From contig CAJTCY010000008.1 in the NCBI GenBank assembly GCA_910575075.1, positions 64,501 through 128,500 on the forward strand: a DNA stretch of 64,000 nucleotides, read 5' to 3'. Under the pieces are notes generated by a model. The model was given only the letters and a program-made list of their open reading frames with translations, ran no database searches and was not told where the DNA came from. Positions 16,236 through 24,843 of this stretch are shown here, piece after piece. A program made the position numbers and the translations under genes. The stretch comes from Lachnospiraceae bacterium. GTDB lineage: Bacteria; Bacillota; Clostridia; Lachnospirales; Lachnospiraceae. Numbering within the stretch: position 1 is the first letter of the stretch; each line of letters starts with the position of its first letter.

Positions 16236-16763
16236 CTATTTTAAAATCTCCCTTGCGTAATACTGGAAAGTGGAAACTATGTAATAGCCGGCATATTCCG
16301 GGGAAATGAATTGTATGTTTGCGTCAAATCTGTGTTCAAACGTCTTTAAAGATGCCATATAGGCAGCAGGCGTGAACTCCGTGCGGTATTTATGCCCGAT
16401 AATATCAGAGTAGCCGCCGGGGGCTTCAATCATCAGATAAACCTTGCATCCGTCATTCCCGGCTTTCAGGAACTCTTTTTCAAACCGTTCTCGCTCCCCA
16501 GTCAGATTCCCCGACAATTCCTCCAGGGATGCCTTGCGCTCCACCACGCAATCCCGGTGGAAAAATATGTCCCCACCTGCTGCCGCTGCCGGAATCATAA
16601 ACGAATAATCGCCGTATTCCAGTTTTTCAGTGTGGAAAGAAATTTTCTGTTTCCTGAAATAGTCCAGTATGTGAGTGTTTTTCTTTTCCCGGCTGTCAAC
16701 CAAAATAACCATGCTCTTTGTCAGCTTCTTTATTTCCTCCACGGAAAATTTATACTGCTTCAC
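16236..16763 (-). CDS. ERCC4-domain nuclease
   Basis: A 175-residue protein, probably from the GTG at 16763 with AAAGGGG eight bases upstream (a GTG at 16772 is the alternative). The XPF/Mus81-type nuclease motif is complete: VDSREKKNTHIL (D-S-R-E), EYGDYSF, and VVERKASLEELSGNL (ERKxxxDL-like, with Glu-Leu for Asp-Leu). The stand-alone ERCC4 domain is known from phages and mobile elements and is expected to cut branched DNA. It may resolve replication or recombination intermediates of the element. Confidence 0.85.
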   Translation of the reverse strand: MKQYKFSVEEIKKLTKSMVILVDSREKKNTHILDYFRKQKISFHTEKLEYGDYSFMIPAAAAGGDIFFHRDCVVERKASLEELSGNLTGERERFEKEFLKAGNDGCKVYLMIEAPGGYSDIIGHKYRTEFTPAAYMASLKTFEHRFDANIQFISPEYAGYYIVSTFQYYAREILK

Positions 16764-16764
16764 G

Positions 16765-17100
16765 CTATGCACCCCTTTCTTTCAGTTCCCTATCCAAATT
16801 GGCGAAAAACCGCCGCCGGAATCTGTAAAAACCACTCCGGCTAACGGCTGGCCTTTCCATTTCTCCAAGTTCCCACAAAATTTGCAGCCTATCAAAAGAC
16901 TTGCCTTGCCTGATAGACAATAATATCAGCGGTTCTATAAATTCAAATTCTTTGCAAGCTGTTTTCAGGATTTCCGGGGAATATACCCCGGCTCTGCATC
17001 CGCTTTGTAATTCTTCAAGACGCTGCTTTCCAATCCTGCGCTCTGCATTACTGAAGCATTGCATTGTATTTGTACCATTCCTGCGCCTACCTCTTGACAT
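16765..17100 (-). CDS. small basic element protein, 111 residues
   Basis: ATG at 17100 follows GGAGGGTTTGAA, so this start is preferred to the longer frame to 17382, which overlaps another gene. The sequence begins MSRGRRRNGTNTMQCFSNAE and ends in FYRFRRRFFANLDRELKERG. It is strongly basic and helical, of unknown family. It abuts the ERCC4 nuclease start and is probably co-translated with it. Confidence 0.55.
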   Translation of the reverse strand: MSRGRRRNGTNTMQCFSNAERRIGKQRLEELQSGCRAGVYSPEILKTACKEFEFIEPLILLSIRQGKSFDRLQILWELGEMERPAVSRSGFYRFRRRFFANLDRELKERGA

Positions 17101-17167
17101 TTCAAACCCTCCAATCTTATGATTGTTATAGGCGTTCGGGGCTTGTCTGTATGGGCAGGCTCTTTTT

Positions 17168-17422
17168 TTAGGTGGCATTTTGTGGCATTTTCTGAATCTC
17201 CTTGCTTTTCCTTTCCAGTTCATCAATCGCCGCCAGTAATAAGGCAATCGCCAGTTTCGCATTATCATAATTCTTTGCAAGCTGCCCGGATTCATCAACC
17301 AACTTCTGCCATCTCTCATCTTCTGATTGCTGTATGCCTGCATACTTCTTGTAAAATTTCCATGCGTCCGTAAACATTCCATAGACTTTTTTCAATTCTT
17401 CATCCGTTACCAAATAAGCCAA
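17168..17422 (-). CDS. small helical element protein, up to 84 residues
   Basis: Frame with TTG starts only near its 5' end; GGGAGG just upstream could serve the TTG at 17413. It is soluble and helical (LVTDEELKKVYGMFTDAWKF, then a KLAIALLLAAIDELERKSKE helix). I do not recognise it. The 5' end overlaps the upstream gene's stop, as is usual in this operon. Confidence 0.5.
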   Translation of the reverse strand: MAYLVTDEELKKVYGMFTDAWKFYKKYAGIQQSEDERWQKLVDESGQLAKNYDNAKLAIALLLAAIDELERKSKEIQKMPQNAT

Positions 17423-17654
17423 CCTCCCAACATTTCCGCTTTAGCAACTGGTAAACCTCCGACAGCTTATCCCGGTTCTGCGGCTCCTGCCTTACCTCTG
17501 TTTCAAAATCCTGCTGCATTTTAGAAAGAATATTGTTCCTCTGCTCCACCGTCTTAATGCCAGTGATCCGCTCCCGGTATCGGTCATAAAATGCTGTGAC
17601 GGCAGCAGGACACCCCGGCGCATCCGCTAAACTGATAACTTTATTTCTGTTCAT
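17400..17654 (-). CDS. small element protein, 84 residues
   Basis: MNRNKVISLADAPGCPAAVTA opens at 17654 inside the last codons of the preceding gene, with GGAGGAAAGCCGG before it. It is helical and charged; the family is unknown. It belongs to the packed minus-strand run from the primase down to the ERCC4 nuclease. Confidence 0.55.
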   Translation of the reverse strand: MNRNKVISLADAPGCPAAVTAFYDRYRERITGIKTVEQRNNILSKMQQDFETEVRQEPQNRDKLSEVYQLLKRKCWEVGLFGNG

Positions 17655-18162
17655 CCGGCTTTCCTCCCTCCGGCCATATCTCGCCGCCCTCTAATTCGTA
17701 TACGCACACATCATAGACAGCTTCATCTAATGGGGAAATTCCAAGTTCATGGTCGAAATATAGAGGGTAAATCTCCCCATCATTACATAGCGCATACATA
17801 AGTACCTTGCACTTATAGCTATATCCCTCATCATCCCTCATTACTGCATACATATCATGCATACAAGGGAGAAGCTGCTTGATTTTAGGCACCTCTGTTG
17901 GCCTGCTCCATTTAATCTCCTTTTTGATTTCTCTCTCCTGATACCTTACATTTTCTTCACCAAAAGCATCAGTGAGTAAAGAAAGCTGTTCTTTGTTGAA
18001 AGACCAATCATGTAATTCTTTGCAACTTCTGATATTCTCTATGTACACCTTTACAACACAATTTCCTGACGCATTGGCAAGAATTGAGAGCAACTCTCCC
18101 TCTTTTTCAAAATAGGTTTCTGTGTCGCTGAATCTTACCCAAACTTCTTTTACCTTTGCCAT
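17641..18162 (-). CDS. element protein, 173 residues, with a DnaE-C-like N-terminal half
   Basis: ATG at 18162 follows AAGGAGAAATT. The first 75 residues (KVKEVWVRFSDTETYFEKEGELLSILANASGNCVVKVYIEN) resemble the small C-terminal domain of DnaE-type DNA polymerase alpha subunits, where a VWVR strand is followed by a helix and a xVxVY strand. This is by eye only. The rest (YAVMRDDEGYSYKCKVLMYALC) is unrecognised. Position directly downstream of the primase-helicase agrees with a replication role. Confidence 0.45.
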   Translation of the reverse strand: MAKVKEVWVRFSDTETYFEKEGELLSILANASGNCVVKVYIENIRSCKELHDWSFNKEQLSLLTDAFGEENVRYQEREIKKEIKWSRPTEVPKIKQLLPCMHDMYAVMRDDEGYSYKCKVLMYALCNDGEIYPLYFDHELGISPLDEAVYDVCVYELEGGEIWPEGGKPDEQK

Positions 18163-18372
18163 AATTTCTCCTTTCAATTTGTCTGCCTGATTACTAAAAA
18201 ACATAAAATTGCTTACATCTATTTTGCACACTTCACTATATTAAAGTGTCTTGAAACCCTTGATTTTACTGGATTTGTGCAAAATGTGCATTTTACATGG
18301 GACATTCTGAAATTCATTCCTTATAGGGTTTTTACATTTGTTTTGCACATTTTGCACATTTCAGGATTTTTC

Positions 18373-20805
18373 TTAGTCAAATGGCAGTGATTCTTGCCCT
18401 CTATACTCAATAAATTCTGTTTCCACCGTATAACCTTTAACGACATTTTTAACGGTCTTTCCGTCCACCGTTCCACTGTTCGCAAATAAGCCTTTCGTTT
18501 TAAGTTCTGCAAAGAAATTTGACTTGTTTTCCACCCCGAAGCCGTTTTCCTCACACCATCTTGCATAAACTTCATAAATATCCTTTGCCTTGCTGTTTTG
18601 CTCTGTCTTTGTCAGGCATTCATTGATAAAGTTGCCTATCTTATCACTGTCCGTCCTGTATGTATCTGTGGCGGTCTGCACTGCTGCCGGGGGCTTCAAT
18701 CCCTCTTTGCGGTATAGCTGCAATCCCTCAATGCACCAATTCAAGATGCCGGATAGTTCCTGTTTATCCCTCAATCGGTTTTTCAGGTTTTTGTCCTGCT
18801 CCTGCGGCTCAAAATGTCGGTCAAAACTGATAACATTGATTCTGCCGGAACTGAAAACTGTATCGTCTGTAATCGTTGGCAGATAATTTGTGTTTATCAC
18901 AAGTTTAAATTTAGGGATAAATGAAAATTCTCTCTGGTGTAAATGCCGTGCTGTGATGGAATCTCTACCAAGCAAAGATTTTAATAAAGCCGTATCAAAT
19001 AACATCCTCTTTGGCGGCTCTGATGCATTGCAGAACCTGCACCCTGCCAGCCGTGCAATATCTCCGCTCGCCTGTCTGCTGTCAAGATTCTGCTTTACTG
19101 CCAAACTCTCCGGCTTCATTGTCAAAGCATAGTCACCCAATAAATATATGATGGTTTCACAAAACGTAGATTTTCCGTTTCGTGTGGTACTCCCAAAGAG
19201 GATAAAACAAGTTTCCTGTTCTGTGTTCCCCGTCAGTGAAAGCCCTGCTATCTTTTGGAGATACAACGTTTTCTCCGTATCGCCCTGCATAATTTCCAGT
19301 AAAAACTTTTTCCATTCCTTGCAATCGGCAGCAGGGTTATATTCAGCATTACATATCTTTGAAAGAAGCATATCGGGGCTATGGCTCAAAAATATAGGCT
19401 TATCTCCGGACAAATCAAGTGTACCATTCTGCAAATTCAAAATATAATCATTCACATCTAACTGCTCATTGCTGAAAAAATATACATCCTTGCTGTCCTG
19501 GAGCATATTATTCCGGTTTCTGATGTTACATAACGCCGCCACTGCTTTCAGATATTTTCCCTCTGTATCAACGTTTACCGCATATCTCACAAGCGCATCC
19601 GATAAGGCTTTTGCTGATGCCCTCGCACTCAAACCCTCAATATCATCAATCCACCGTTTGCCGTCATACCGCATAAAATCTTTTCGTGAGGGGTTATATC
19701 TGTGCTTGTCCTTAAATACATCCGCATACAGCCGCCCAAAGCCTTTATCTGATGTTTCGTATCGTTCAGCATGTAAATCCCTTAACGCCTGTTCTAAATG
19801 CTTGTTCTGCCGCCCTTGTGGAATAACAGGACGGCCATCATCCTTTTGTTTTGTAACGGATTCATTGATACATGACGTTTCCTCAATCATTTTTTCCAAC
19901 TGCTGCAATGTGCCGCCATTTGAAAAAAAATCTGCAATATCCGCTTTATCCCTGCTTCTGTCCGGGATAACCACTTTAATAGATGCCGCCACGCCATTTA
20001 GGGATGATATAATATCCCTCGTGAGGTTTTCTCCTGCTATGTCATTATCCTGCAATATGACAATATCCGCATCTTTGAAGAATGGAGCAAACTTCTTCCC
20101 CTTATGCTTCCAGTCATTTGAACTGCCGGCTGTGGCAACATTTTTCATTCCATTTCTATGACCGAAATCAACGCACTTTTCGCCCTCTGGTATGTACACT
20201 CTTTCCCCTGCTTTGTACTGCCGGAAATCGCCGTACATGGCTATGCAGGACTGATATTCCTTATCTTTGAATTTCCGTACATATCCATTCTTTTCCACCC
20301 CCTGCGAAATATGCTTTTCTCGTTTTCCGTCATCTGAAATATAGTCGATACGGTACTTGTCGTAAAGTTTATTTCCCTCTGCATCTTTGTAATGGTAGTG
20401 ATGTTTTGAGCAAATTTCCTTTACAGAAAAACCCTCTCTTTTTGCCTTGGCATATAAGCCGGAAACAATAAACTTCATATCTGGGGGAAATTCATCCCCT
20501 TTTTTATCATCAATGGCTATGCCGCATATCTCCGCACCCCTCCGCACTGCTGCCGGGAACTCTAATCCCTCACTTATCATAATGAGGTCGATACTGGAAT
20601 ACTTTTTCTGCTCCCCTGCAAAGTCTTTCAGGAAAAACGAATCTCCTGAAGAGTGCAGCCCCATTGATGGATGGAGGTCAGCATTATTGTGTGAGGATGT
20701 TTCAAGCGCAGTATATTTTTTCCTCGTATCGTCATAGCCGTATGAAGAAAATATTTGCCTGCTGCAACTCCCCTTAATCATCTGTACAGCTTCATTAAAA
20801 TCCAC
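18373..20805 (-). CDS. P4-type primase-helicase (Toprim and SF3/D5 domains)
   Basis: An 810-residue protein. About residues 1-100 form a CHC2-like region that has lost the zinc Cys residues. About 200-285 is a Toprim domain (VYIPEGEKCVDFG and IVILQDNDIAGE give the Glu and DxD). About 330-480 is a D5_N-type linker. About 500-740 is an SF3 helicase with Walker A FGSTTRNGKST (538-547), an NASEPPKR box and the sensor-like VINTNYLP. The last 70 residues look like a winged helix. It should prime and unwind at the element's own origin. It heads a packed operon of small genes. Confidence 0.92.
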   Translation of the reverse strand: MDFNEAVQMIKGSCSRQIFSSYGYDDTRKKYTALETSSHNNADLHPSMGLHSSGDSFFLKDFAGEQKKYSSIDLIMISEGLEFPAAVRRGAEICGIAIDDKKGDEFPPDMKFIVSGLYAKAKREGFSVKEICSKHHYHYKDAEGNKLYDKYRIDYISDDGKREKHISQGVEKNGYVRKFKDKEYQSCIAMYGDFRQYKAGERVYIPEGEKCVDFGHRNGMKNVATAGSSNDWKHKGKKFAPFFKDADIVILQDNDIAGENLTRDIISSLNGVAASIKVVIPDRSRDKADIADFFSNGGTLQQLEKMIEETSCINESVTKQKDDGRPVIPQGRQNKHLEQALRDLHAERYETSDKGFGRLYADVFKDKHRYNPSRKDFMRYDGKRWIDDIEGLSARASAKALSDALVRYAVNVDTEGKYLKAVAALCNIRNRNNMLQDSKDVYFFSNEQLDVNDYILNLQNGTLDLSGDKPIFLSHSPDMLLSKICNAEYNPAADCKEWKKFLLEIMQGDTEKTLYLQKIAGLSLTGNTEQETCFILFGSTTRNGKSTFCETIIYLLGDYALTMKPESLAVKQNLDSRQASGDIARLAGCRFCNASEPPKRMLFDTALLKSLLGRDSITARHLHQREFSFIPKFKLVINTNYLPTITDDTVFSSGRINVISFDRHFEPQEQDKNLKNRLRDKQELSGILNWCIEGLQLYRKEGLKPPAAVQTATDTYRTDSDKIGNFINECLTKTEQNSKAKDIYEVYARWCEENGFGVENKSNFFAELKTKGLFANSGTVDGKTVKNVVKGYTVETEFIEYRGQESLPFD

Positions 20806-20849
20806 CGCCTTACCTCCATTCTGTCATTCTCTTTGAAAACCTCGCTCAT

Positions 20850-21065
20850 TCACTCATTCCCTGATAGAGAATCCATATATTTATCAACCTTAGAAACATT
20901 GATAAGATAACTCTTCCCAATACGAACAACCGCCCCGGCATCTTCGGCAATTTTCCGCATTGTGTTCCTACCCACTCCGTACCGCATACAAGCAGGCTCA
21001 ATCTTAATAGTTTTTACCTGTGGTACTTCTCTTTTCATCATTTCTTTTACTTTTAATGCTTCCAT
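20850..21065 (-). CDS. excisionase-like DNA-binding protein
   Basis: A 71-72 residue protein (start ATG at 21065, or 21071). IKIEPACMRYGVGRNTMRKIAEDAGAVVRIGKSYLINVSKVDKYMDSL has the winged-helix pattern of Tn916 Xis/HTH_17-like proteins: a CMRYGVGRNT recognition helix, then the RIGKSYLINVSKVDKY wing. Such proteins direct integrase toward excision. It lies 45 bp upstream of the primase gene rather than beside int. Confidence 0.8.
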   Translation of the reverse strand: MEALKVKEMMKREVPQVKTIKIEPACMRYGVGRNTMRKIAEDAGAVVRIGKSYLINVSKVDKYMDSLSGNE

Positions 21066-21196
21066 AATCATTTTCCTTTCTATCTGCTATTGATTATCTT
21101 GTATCTTTATGCTAATATGGTATCATTAAGGATTAGAAAAATACACATCATAGTTACTTTTATTTTTGTTACTTTTTATGATTGGAGTGGAATAAA

Positions 21197-21853
21197 ATGA
21201 ATGATAATTCAACCAATTCGCCTGAAAGAATGTTACTTTTAGGTAAACGCTTGAAAGAATGCAGAAAAGCGGCAGGATTTACGCAACCAAAACTTGTGGA
21301 AATGATAGAATCTTTACCTGAAAATAACGGGAAAATACGAAGCGACAAACATATCTCTGCAATAGAACGTGGAGAACGTGCATTATCTATTGAATATGCT
21401 ACGCTCATTGCAAAGGTCTTACATGTTCGTTCAGAATATCTATTGGGATATGATGATTTCCCAACTCGTGCGGATAAGGCTCACGCCCGTTGGGATAAAA
21501 TGGGCAAAAAATATATTTATATTGAAAATCTAATAAAGGATATGGGATATATCAAAACATACGCATCAGACATTCGATATAAAACTATTGATATTTGCTC
21601 TGTAGATACAGATAATGATATAGAAGAACGAATAGCTTTCGCAAAAGAATACATGGATTTAGGCGAACTTGATATGATATTAGAAGATACAATAGGGCGA
21701 AAAATTCATATAAAATCAAATGAAATGAATCGCATATATGAAGATATAGAGTTTATGATTAAATGTAGAATTGAAAGAGAATTTAACGATCCATCAAGAT
21801 ACATCTATGCAGAAGATGCGAAAGGAACATTTGATAAAATGAGAAATGAATAA
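21197..21853 (+). CDS. XRE-family repressor of the element
   Basis: A 218-residue protein; ATG at 21197 follows GGAGTGG. The N-terminal HTH covers about residues 12-78 (LLGKRLKECRKAAGFTQPKLVEMI, with an insertion, then ISAIERGERALSIEYATLIAKVLHVRSEYLLGYDD). The C-terminal 130 residues are charged and unrecognised; no LexA-like Ser-Lys protease motif is visible. It is divergent from the excisionase-primase operon, the typical place of a lysogeny-type repressor. How it would be inactivated is not shown by the sequence. Confidence 0.8.
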   Translation: MNDNSTNSPERMLLLGKRLKECRKAAGFTQPKLVEMIESLPENNGKIRSDKHISAIERGERALSIEYATLIAKVLHVRSEYLLGYDDFPTRADKAHARWDKMGKKYIYIENLIKDMGYIKTYASDIRYKTIDICSVDTDNDIEERIAFAKEYMDLGELDMILEDTIGRKIHIKSNEMNRIYEDIEFMIKCRIEREFNDPSRYIYAEDAKGTFDKMRNE

Positions 21854-21879
21854 AGAATTAAAATAATTAAGTGCAACAA

Positions 21880-21923
21880 AAAGCCCTCTCTACTTTCCAC
21901 CAGTAGTAAGGGCTTTGATTTTT
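21880..21923 (+). terminator. terminator after the repressor gene
   Basis: AAAGCCCT at 21880-21887 pairs with AGGGCTTT at 21909-21916. An inner CTAC/GTAG pair and the T run GATTTTT follow, 27 bp beyond the stop. Confidence 0.8.
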
Positions 21924-21936
21924 GAAACTCTATTGA

Positions 21937-21956
21937 ATTGAGATAAATTTGAGATA
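21937..21956 (+). repeat. integrase arm-type repeat, right end
   Basis: Twenty bases identical to 8945-8964, containing TTGAGAT at 21938 and 21949 (11 bp apart). It is in the same orientation as the left copy. The 80 bp between it and the right core contain no gene. Confidence 0.6.
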
Positions 21957-22024
21957 AAACCGCCATTCCGGCAGCAGTGCGACAACAAACTTTCCTTTAT
22001 TTCCGGGCTTTTCCGGCTATAAAA

Positions 22025-23512
22025 TCAGGAAAGGCTTTTCATCGTGGGGAACAACAGCACATCCCGAATCGCCGGTGAATTGGTCATCATCATCACCATA
22101 CGGTCAATTCCATATCCAATCCCCCCTGTAGGCGGCATTCCTATATTCAATGCATTCAGGAAATCTTCATCCGTATGGTTCGCCTCATCATCTCCGGCAG
22201 CAAGCAACGCTTCCTGTGCCTCGAAACGTTCTCTCTGGTCAATCGGGTCATTAAGTTCTGAATAAGCGTTCGCCATCTCCCAGCCATTCATAAAAAATTC
22301 AAAACGTTCCACATATTCTGGGTTGTCAGGTTTCTTCTTGGTCAGCGGAGAAATCTCAATTGGGTGATCCATCACAAATGTAGGCTGAATCAGATGTTCC
22401 TCCACATATTCTTCGAAAAACAGATTTAAGATATCACCCTTCTTATGTCTGGCTTCATATTCAATATGATGTTCATCCGCAAGCTTCTTAGCCTCCTCTG
22501 TGTCCTTAACCTGATGAAAATCCACACCTGCATATTTCTTAACCGCATCCACCATCGTGATACGCTCAAACGGCCTGGACAAATCCATCTCATGTTCACC
22601 ATAAGTGAGGATCTCAGAGCCAGTCACTTCTTTTGCCACATAGCGGTACAAATTTTCCGTCAAATCCATCATACCATAATAATCCGTATACGCCTGATAC
22701 AGCTCCATCAGCGTAAATTCGGGATTATGCCTGGTGTCAAGCCCTTCATTACGGAACACTCTGCCTATCTCATAGACACGCTCCATACCGCCAACAATCA
22801 GTCTCTTTAAATAAAGCTCCAGCGAAATACGAAGCTTTAAATCCTCGTTCAATGCATTGAAATGCGTCTCAAACGGTCTTGCCGCCGCCCCTCCGGCATT
22901 GCTCACCAGCATCGGAGTCTCCACCTCCATAAATCCCTGACCATCCAGGAAACGGCGGATGCTGCTGAGAACTTTCGAACGTTTGATAAACGTGTCCTTC
23001 ACTTCCGCATTCATAATCAGATCGACATAACGCTGACGGTATCGGGCGTCCGTGTCTGTAAGACCGTGATATTTTTCCGGCAGAATCTGCAGGCTCTTGG
23101 ACAGAAGCGTTACTTCCTGGGCATGAATGGAAATTTCTCCCGTTTTCGTCGTAAACACTTCGCCTTTGATTCCCAGAATATCACCTACATCATATTTCTT
23201 AAAATCTTTATAACTGTCCTCGCCGATATTGTCCCTTGCCACGTACGCCTGAATACTTCCCTGTAAATCCTGAACGTTACAGAAAGAGGCCTTTCCCATC
23301 ACACGTTTGAACATCATTCTTCCGGCAATGCTGACAGTTTGTCCTTCCAAAGTGTCATAATTATCCCTGATTTCCTGACTGTGGTTTGTAACCTCATATT
23401 TTGTAATCTGAAAAGGATCTTTCCCATTATCCTGCAAATCCTTTAATTTGTCATGGCGAACTTTTAACAATTGGTTCAAATCCTGTTCTGGTGACTGATT
23501 ATTCTGTCCCAT
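22025..23512 (-). CDS. lysS: lysyl-tRNA synthetase, class II
   Basis: A 495-residue enzyme charging tRNA-Lys. The ATG at 23512 has GGAGG eight bases upstream; the ATG at 23527 lies on that site and is less likely. An N-terminal OB-fold anticodon-binding domain covers about 50-150 ([18 protein letters not shown]). The class II catalytic core follows: motif 2 [20 protein letters not shown] and motif 3 [12 protein letters not shown]. The C-terminal residues come from the integrated element; the native end was KSLDK, preserved near 8.79 kb. The enzyme should remain functional. It is last in the minus-strand housekeeping run. Confidence 0.97.
   Translation of the reverse strand: MGQNNQSPEQDLNQLLKVRHDKLKDLQDNGKDPFQITKYEVTNHSQEIRDNYDTLEGQTVSIAGRMMFKRVMGKASFCNVQDLQGSIQAYVARDNIGEDSYKDFKKYDVGDILGIKGEVFTTKTGEISIHAQEVTLLSKSLQILPEKYHGLTDTDARYRQRYVDLIMNAEVKDTFIKRSKVLSSIRRFLDGQGFMEVETPMLVSNAGGAAARPFETHFNALNEDLKLRISLELYLKRLIVGGMERVYEIGRVFRNEGLDTRHNPEFTLMELYQAYTDYYGMMDLTENLYRYVAKEVTGSEILTYGEHEMDLSRPFERITMVDAVKKYAGVDFHQVKDTEEAKKLADEHHIEYEARHKKGDILNLFFEEYVEEHLIQPTFVMDHPIEISPLTKKKPDNPEYVERFEFFMNGWEMANAYSELNDPIDQRERFEAQEALLAAGDDEANHTDEDFLNALNIGMPPTGGIGYGIDRMVMMMTNSPAIRDVLLFPTMKSLS
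22038..22051. repeat. attachment core, right copy
   Basis: Identical to 8804-8817. The 13 bases between it and the lysS stop (22025-22037) belong to the element and restore an ORF ending KSLS. Confidence 0.8.
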
Positions 23513-23595
23513 CTTCTTTTCCTCCATTCTGTACGCTCTTTTGGCATCTTATGCCCCTTAATTCGGCGGGCAGTCTGTAAAACTATAAATAAAGC

Positions 23596-24075
23596 TTAAT
23601 TCGAACGCTGGATTTCCAATACCTTATATTCCAACACGCCTGCCTGTGTCTCTATCTTTACATTGTCCCCGACTTTTGCTCCAATCAATGCTTTTCCTAC
23701 CGGTGATTCGTTAGAAATCTTTCCCTGCAGGCTGTTTGCCTCCGTGGAGCCTACAATCTTATATTCCAGCTCCTCATCAAATTCACAGTCTAAGATCTTT
23801 ACCTTGCACCCCACATTGATCTTATCCAGGTCCACCTCATCTTCTACGACAACCTCGGCATTTTTCAATATTTTCTCAATTTCTTCAATTCTTGCCTCAA
23901 TATCCCGCTGCTCATCTTTTGCCGCATCGTATTCAGCATTTTCTGAAAGGTCTCCCTGTTCCCTTGCTTCCTTGATTTTCTGGGCAACTTCCTTTCTCTT
24001 TACCACCTTAAGATCTTGCAGCTCTGTCTCCAATTTCTGCAAGCCTTCATACGTTAATAAGTTTTTCTTTTCCAT
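23596..24075 (-). CDS. greA: transcription elongation factor GreA
   Basis: A 159-residue protein from the ATG at 24075 (AGGAAGGTG upstream). The N-terminal coiled coil carries LTYEGLQKLETELQDLK and the tip GDLSENAEYDAAKDEQ, whose acidic residues promote RNA cleavage in backtracked RNA polymerase. The C-terminal FKBP-like domain includes SPVGKALIGAKVGDNVKIE. Length and motifs are normal. It precedes lysS by 84 bp, a common pairing in Clostridia. Confidence 0.97.
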   Translation of the reverse strand: MEKKNLLTYEGLQKLETELQDLKVVKRKEVAQKIKEAREQGDLSENAEYDAAKDEQRDIEARIEEIEKILKNAEVVVEDEVDLDKINVGCKVKILDCEFDEELEYKIVGSTEANSLQGKISNESPVGKALIGAKVGDNVKIETQAGVLEYKVLEIQRSN

Positions 24076-24143
24076 AATACTACACCTTCCTAAATAACAA
24101 TATAAAGGAATTCCAGATATTCCTTTTGCAGTCAAAAAGAAGT

Positions 24144-24746
24144 TCAGGAAATCCCCTTAACAATCACAGTATTATAACCGATAGGTATGGAAATGTCAAG
24201 ATTCCGCAAGTTTCCTGTATGATTCCATTTCCGCTTAAATACTGGAATGTACAAGATATGCTCCCGCATATAATTACGGGGACAGTCTCCTTTTTCTTCC
24301 AGATCCAAAATCACATTAATATCCTCCAAAGGTTCCAGATTTTTAGGTAACATCTGAACTACCAGACCGCTTTCCTCATACATTCTGTGAATATACTCTG
24401 AAAAATATGCAGGGCGGTCTGTGGAAATCCGCAGAAAATTTAAATCCTCTGAAAGCTGTTCCAGCACTACTGCCGCCGGATCTTCATCCAGCAGAGATTC
24501 CGGAGGCGTATCTGTGTCAATCAGCAAAGGACGAAAATCCCGATAAGAGAGCTGATACATAGGCAGAAGCTGCTCCATAATGCTGCGCAGTTTCGGCAGA
24601 TAGGGATTTCCTCTTTCCTCTTCCTCCGGCTTTTCCATATCTTCTGCCGCTCGGAAATCTTTTCTGTGTATTATTCTGTGCAGATATGCTTTCATTCGGG
24701 CAGACCACCTCTCCTGCTGGTTTTCTCTCTCCTTTTCTTTTCTCAT
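24144..24746 (-). CDS. conserved-looking hypothetical protein, 200 residues
   Basis: I do not recognise the family. It opens with a basic stretch (MRKEKERENQQERWSARMKAY), then a charged linker and a C-terminal region of mixed alpha/beta (DLNFLRISTDRPAYFSEYIHRMYEESGLVVQML, then IPVFKRKWNHTGNLRNLDIS). No membrane segment or catalytic motif is apparent. It sits between dusB and greA in the same direction and is probably co-transcribed. Confidence 0.6.
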   Translation of the reverse strand: MRKEKERENQQERWSARMKAYLHRIIHRKDFRAAEDMEKPEEEERGNPYLPKLRSIMEQLLPMYQLSYRDFRPLLIDTDTPPESLLDEDPAAVVLEQLSEDLNFLRISTDRPAYFSEYIHRMYEESGLVVQMLPKNLEPLEDINVILDLEEKGDCPRNYMREHILYIPVFKRKWNHTGNLRNLDISIPIGYNTVIVKGIS

Positions 24747-24843
24747 AATAGCCTCCCGCTGTGCCAGGTATGTCCTTCACAACCAATATATGAAGCAAAT
24801 CCATCCTGAATGACAAATATGGCACAAAGCAAAGGAATTTTTA

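Larger units (their letters stand above)
8804..22051. mobile_element. 13.2-kb integrative element in the 3' end of lysS (satellite-like)
   Basis: It is bounded by the 14-bp direct repeat and has a tyrosine integrase at one end, oriented toward the left junction. Inside are an Xis-like protein, divergent HTH regulators, HicAB, a primase-helicase, an ERCC4 nuclease, a J-domain protein and about six small unknown genes. Conjugation, mobilisation, capsid, portal and terminase genes are not apparent. The content (integrase, repressor, primase-helicase, putative origin) is that of a phage satellite or a non-autonomous island. A GGCAGCAGG motif is strongly enriched throughout, which also sets it apart from the host. 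Confidence 0.8.

Noticed and set aside
8804-22051. Integrative conjugative element or full prophage
   Set aside because: No relaxase, coupling protein, T4SS, portal, terminase or capsid gene can be recognised in 13.2 kb.
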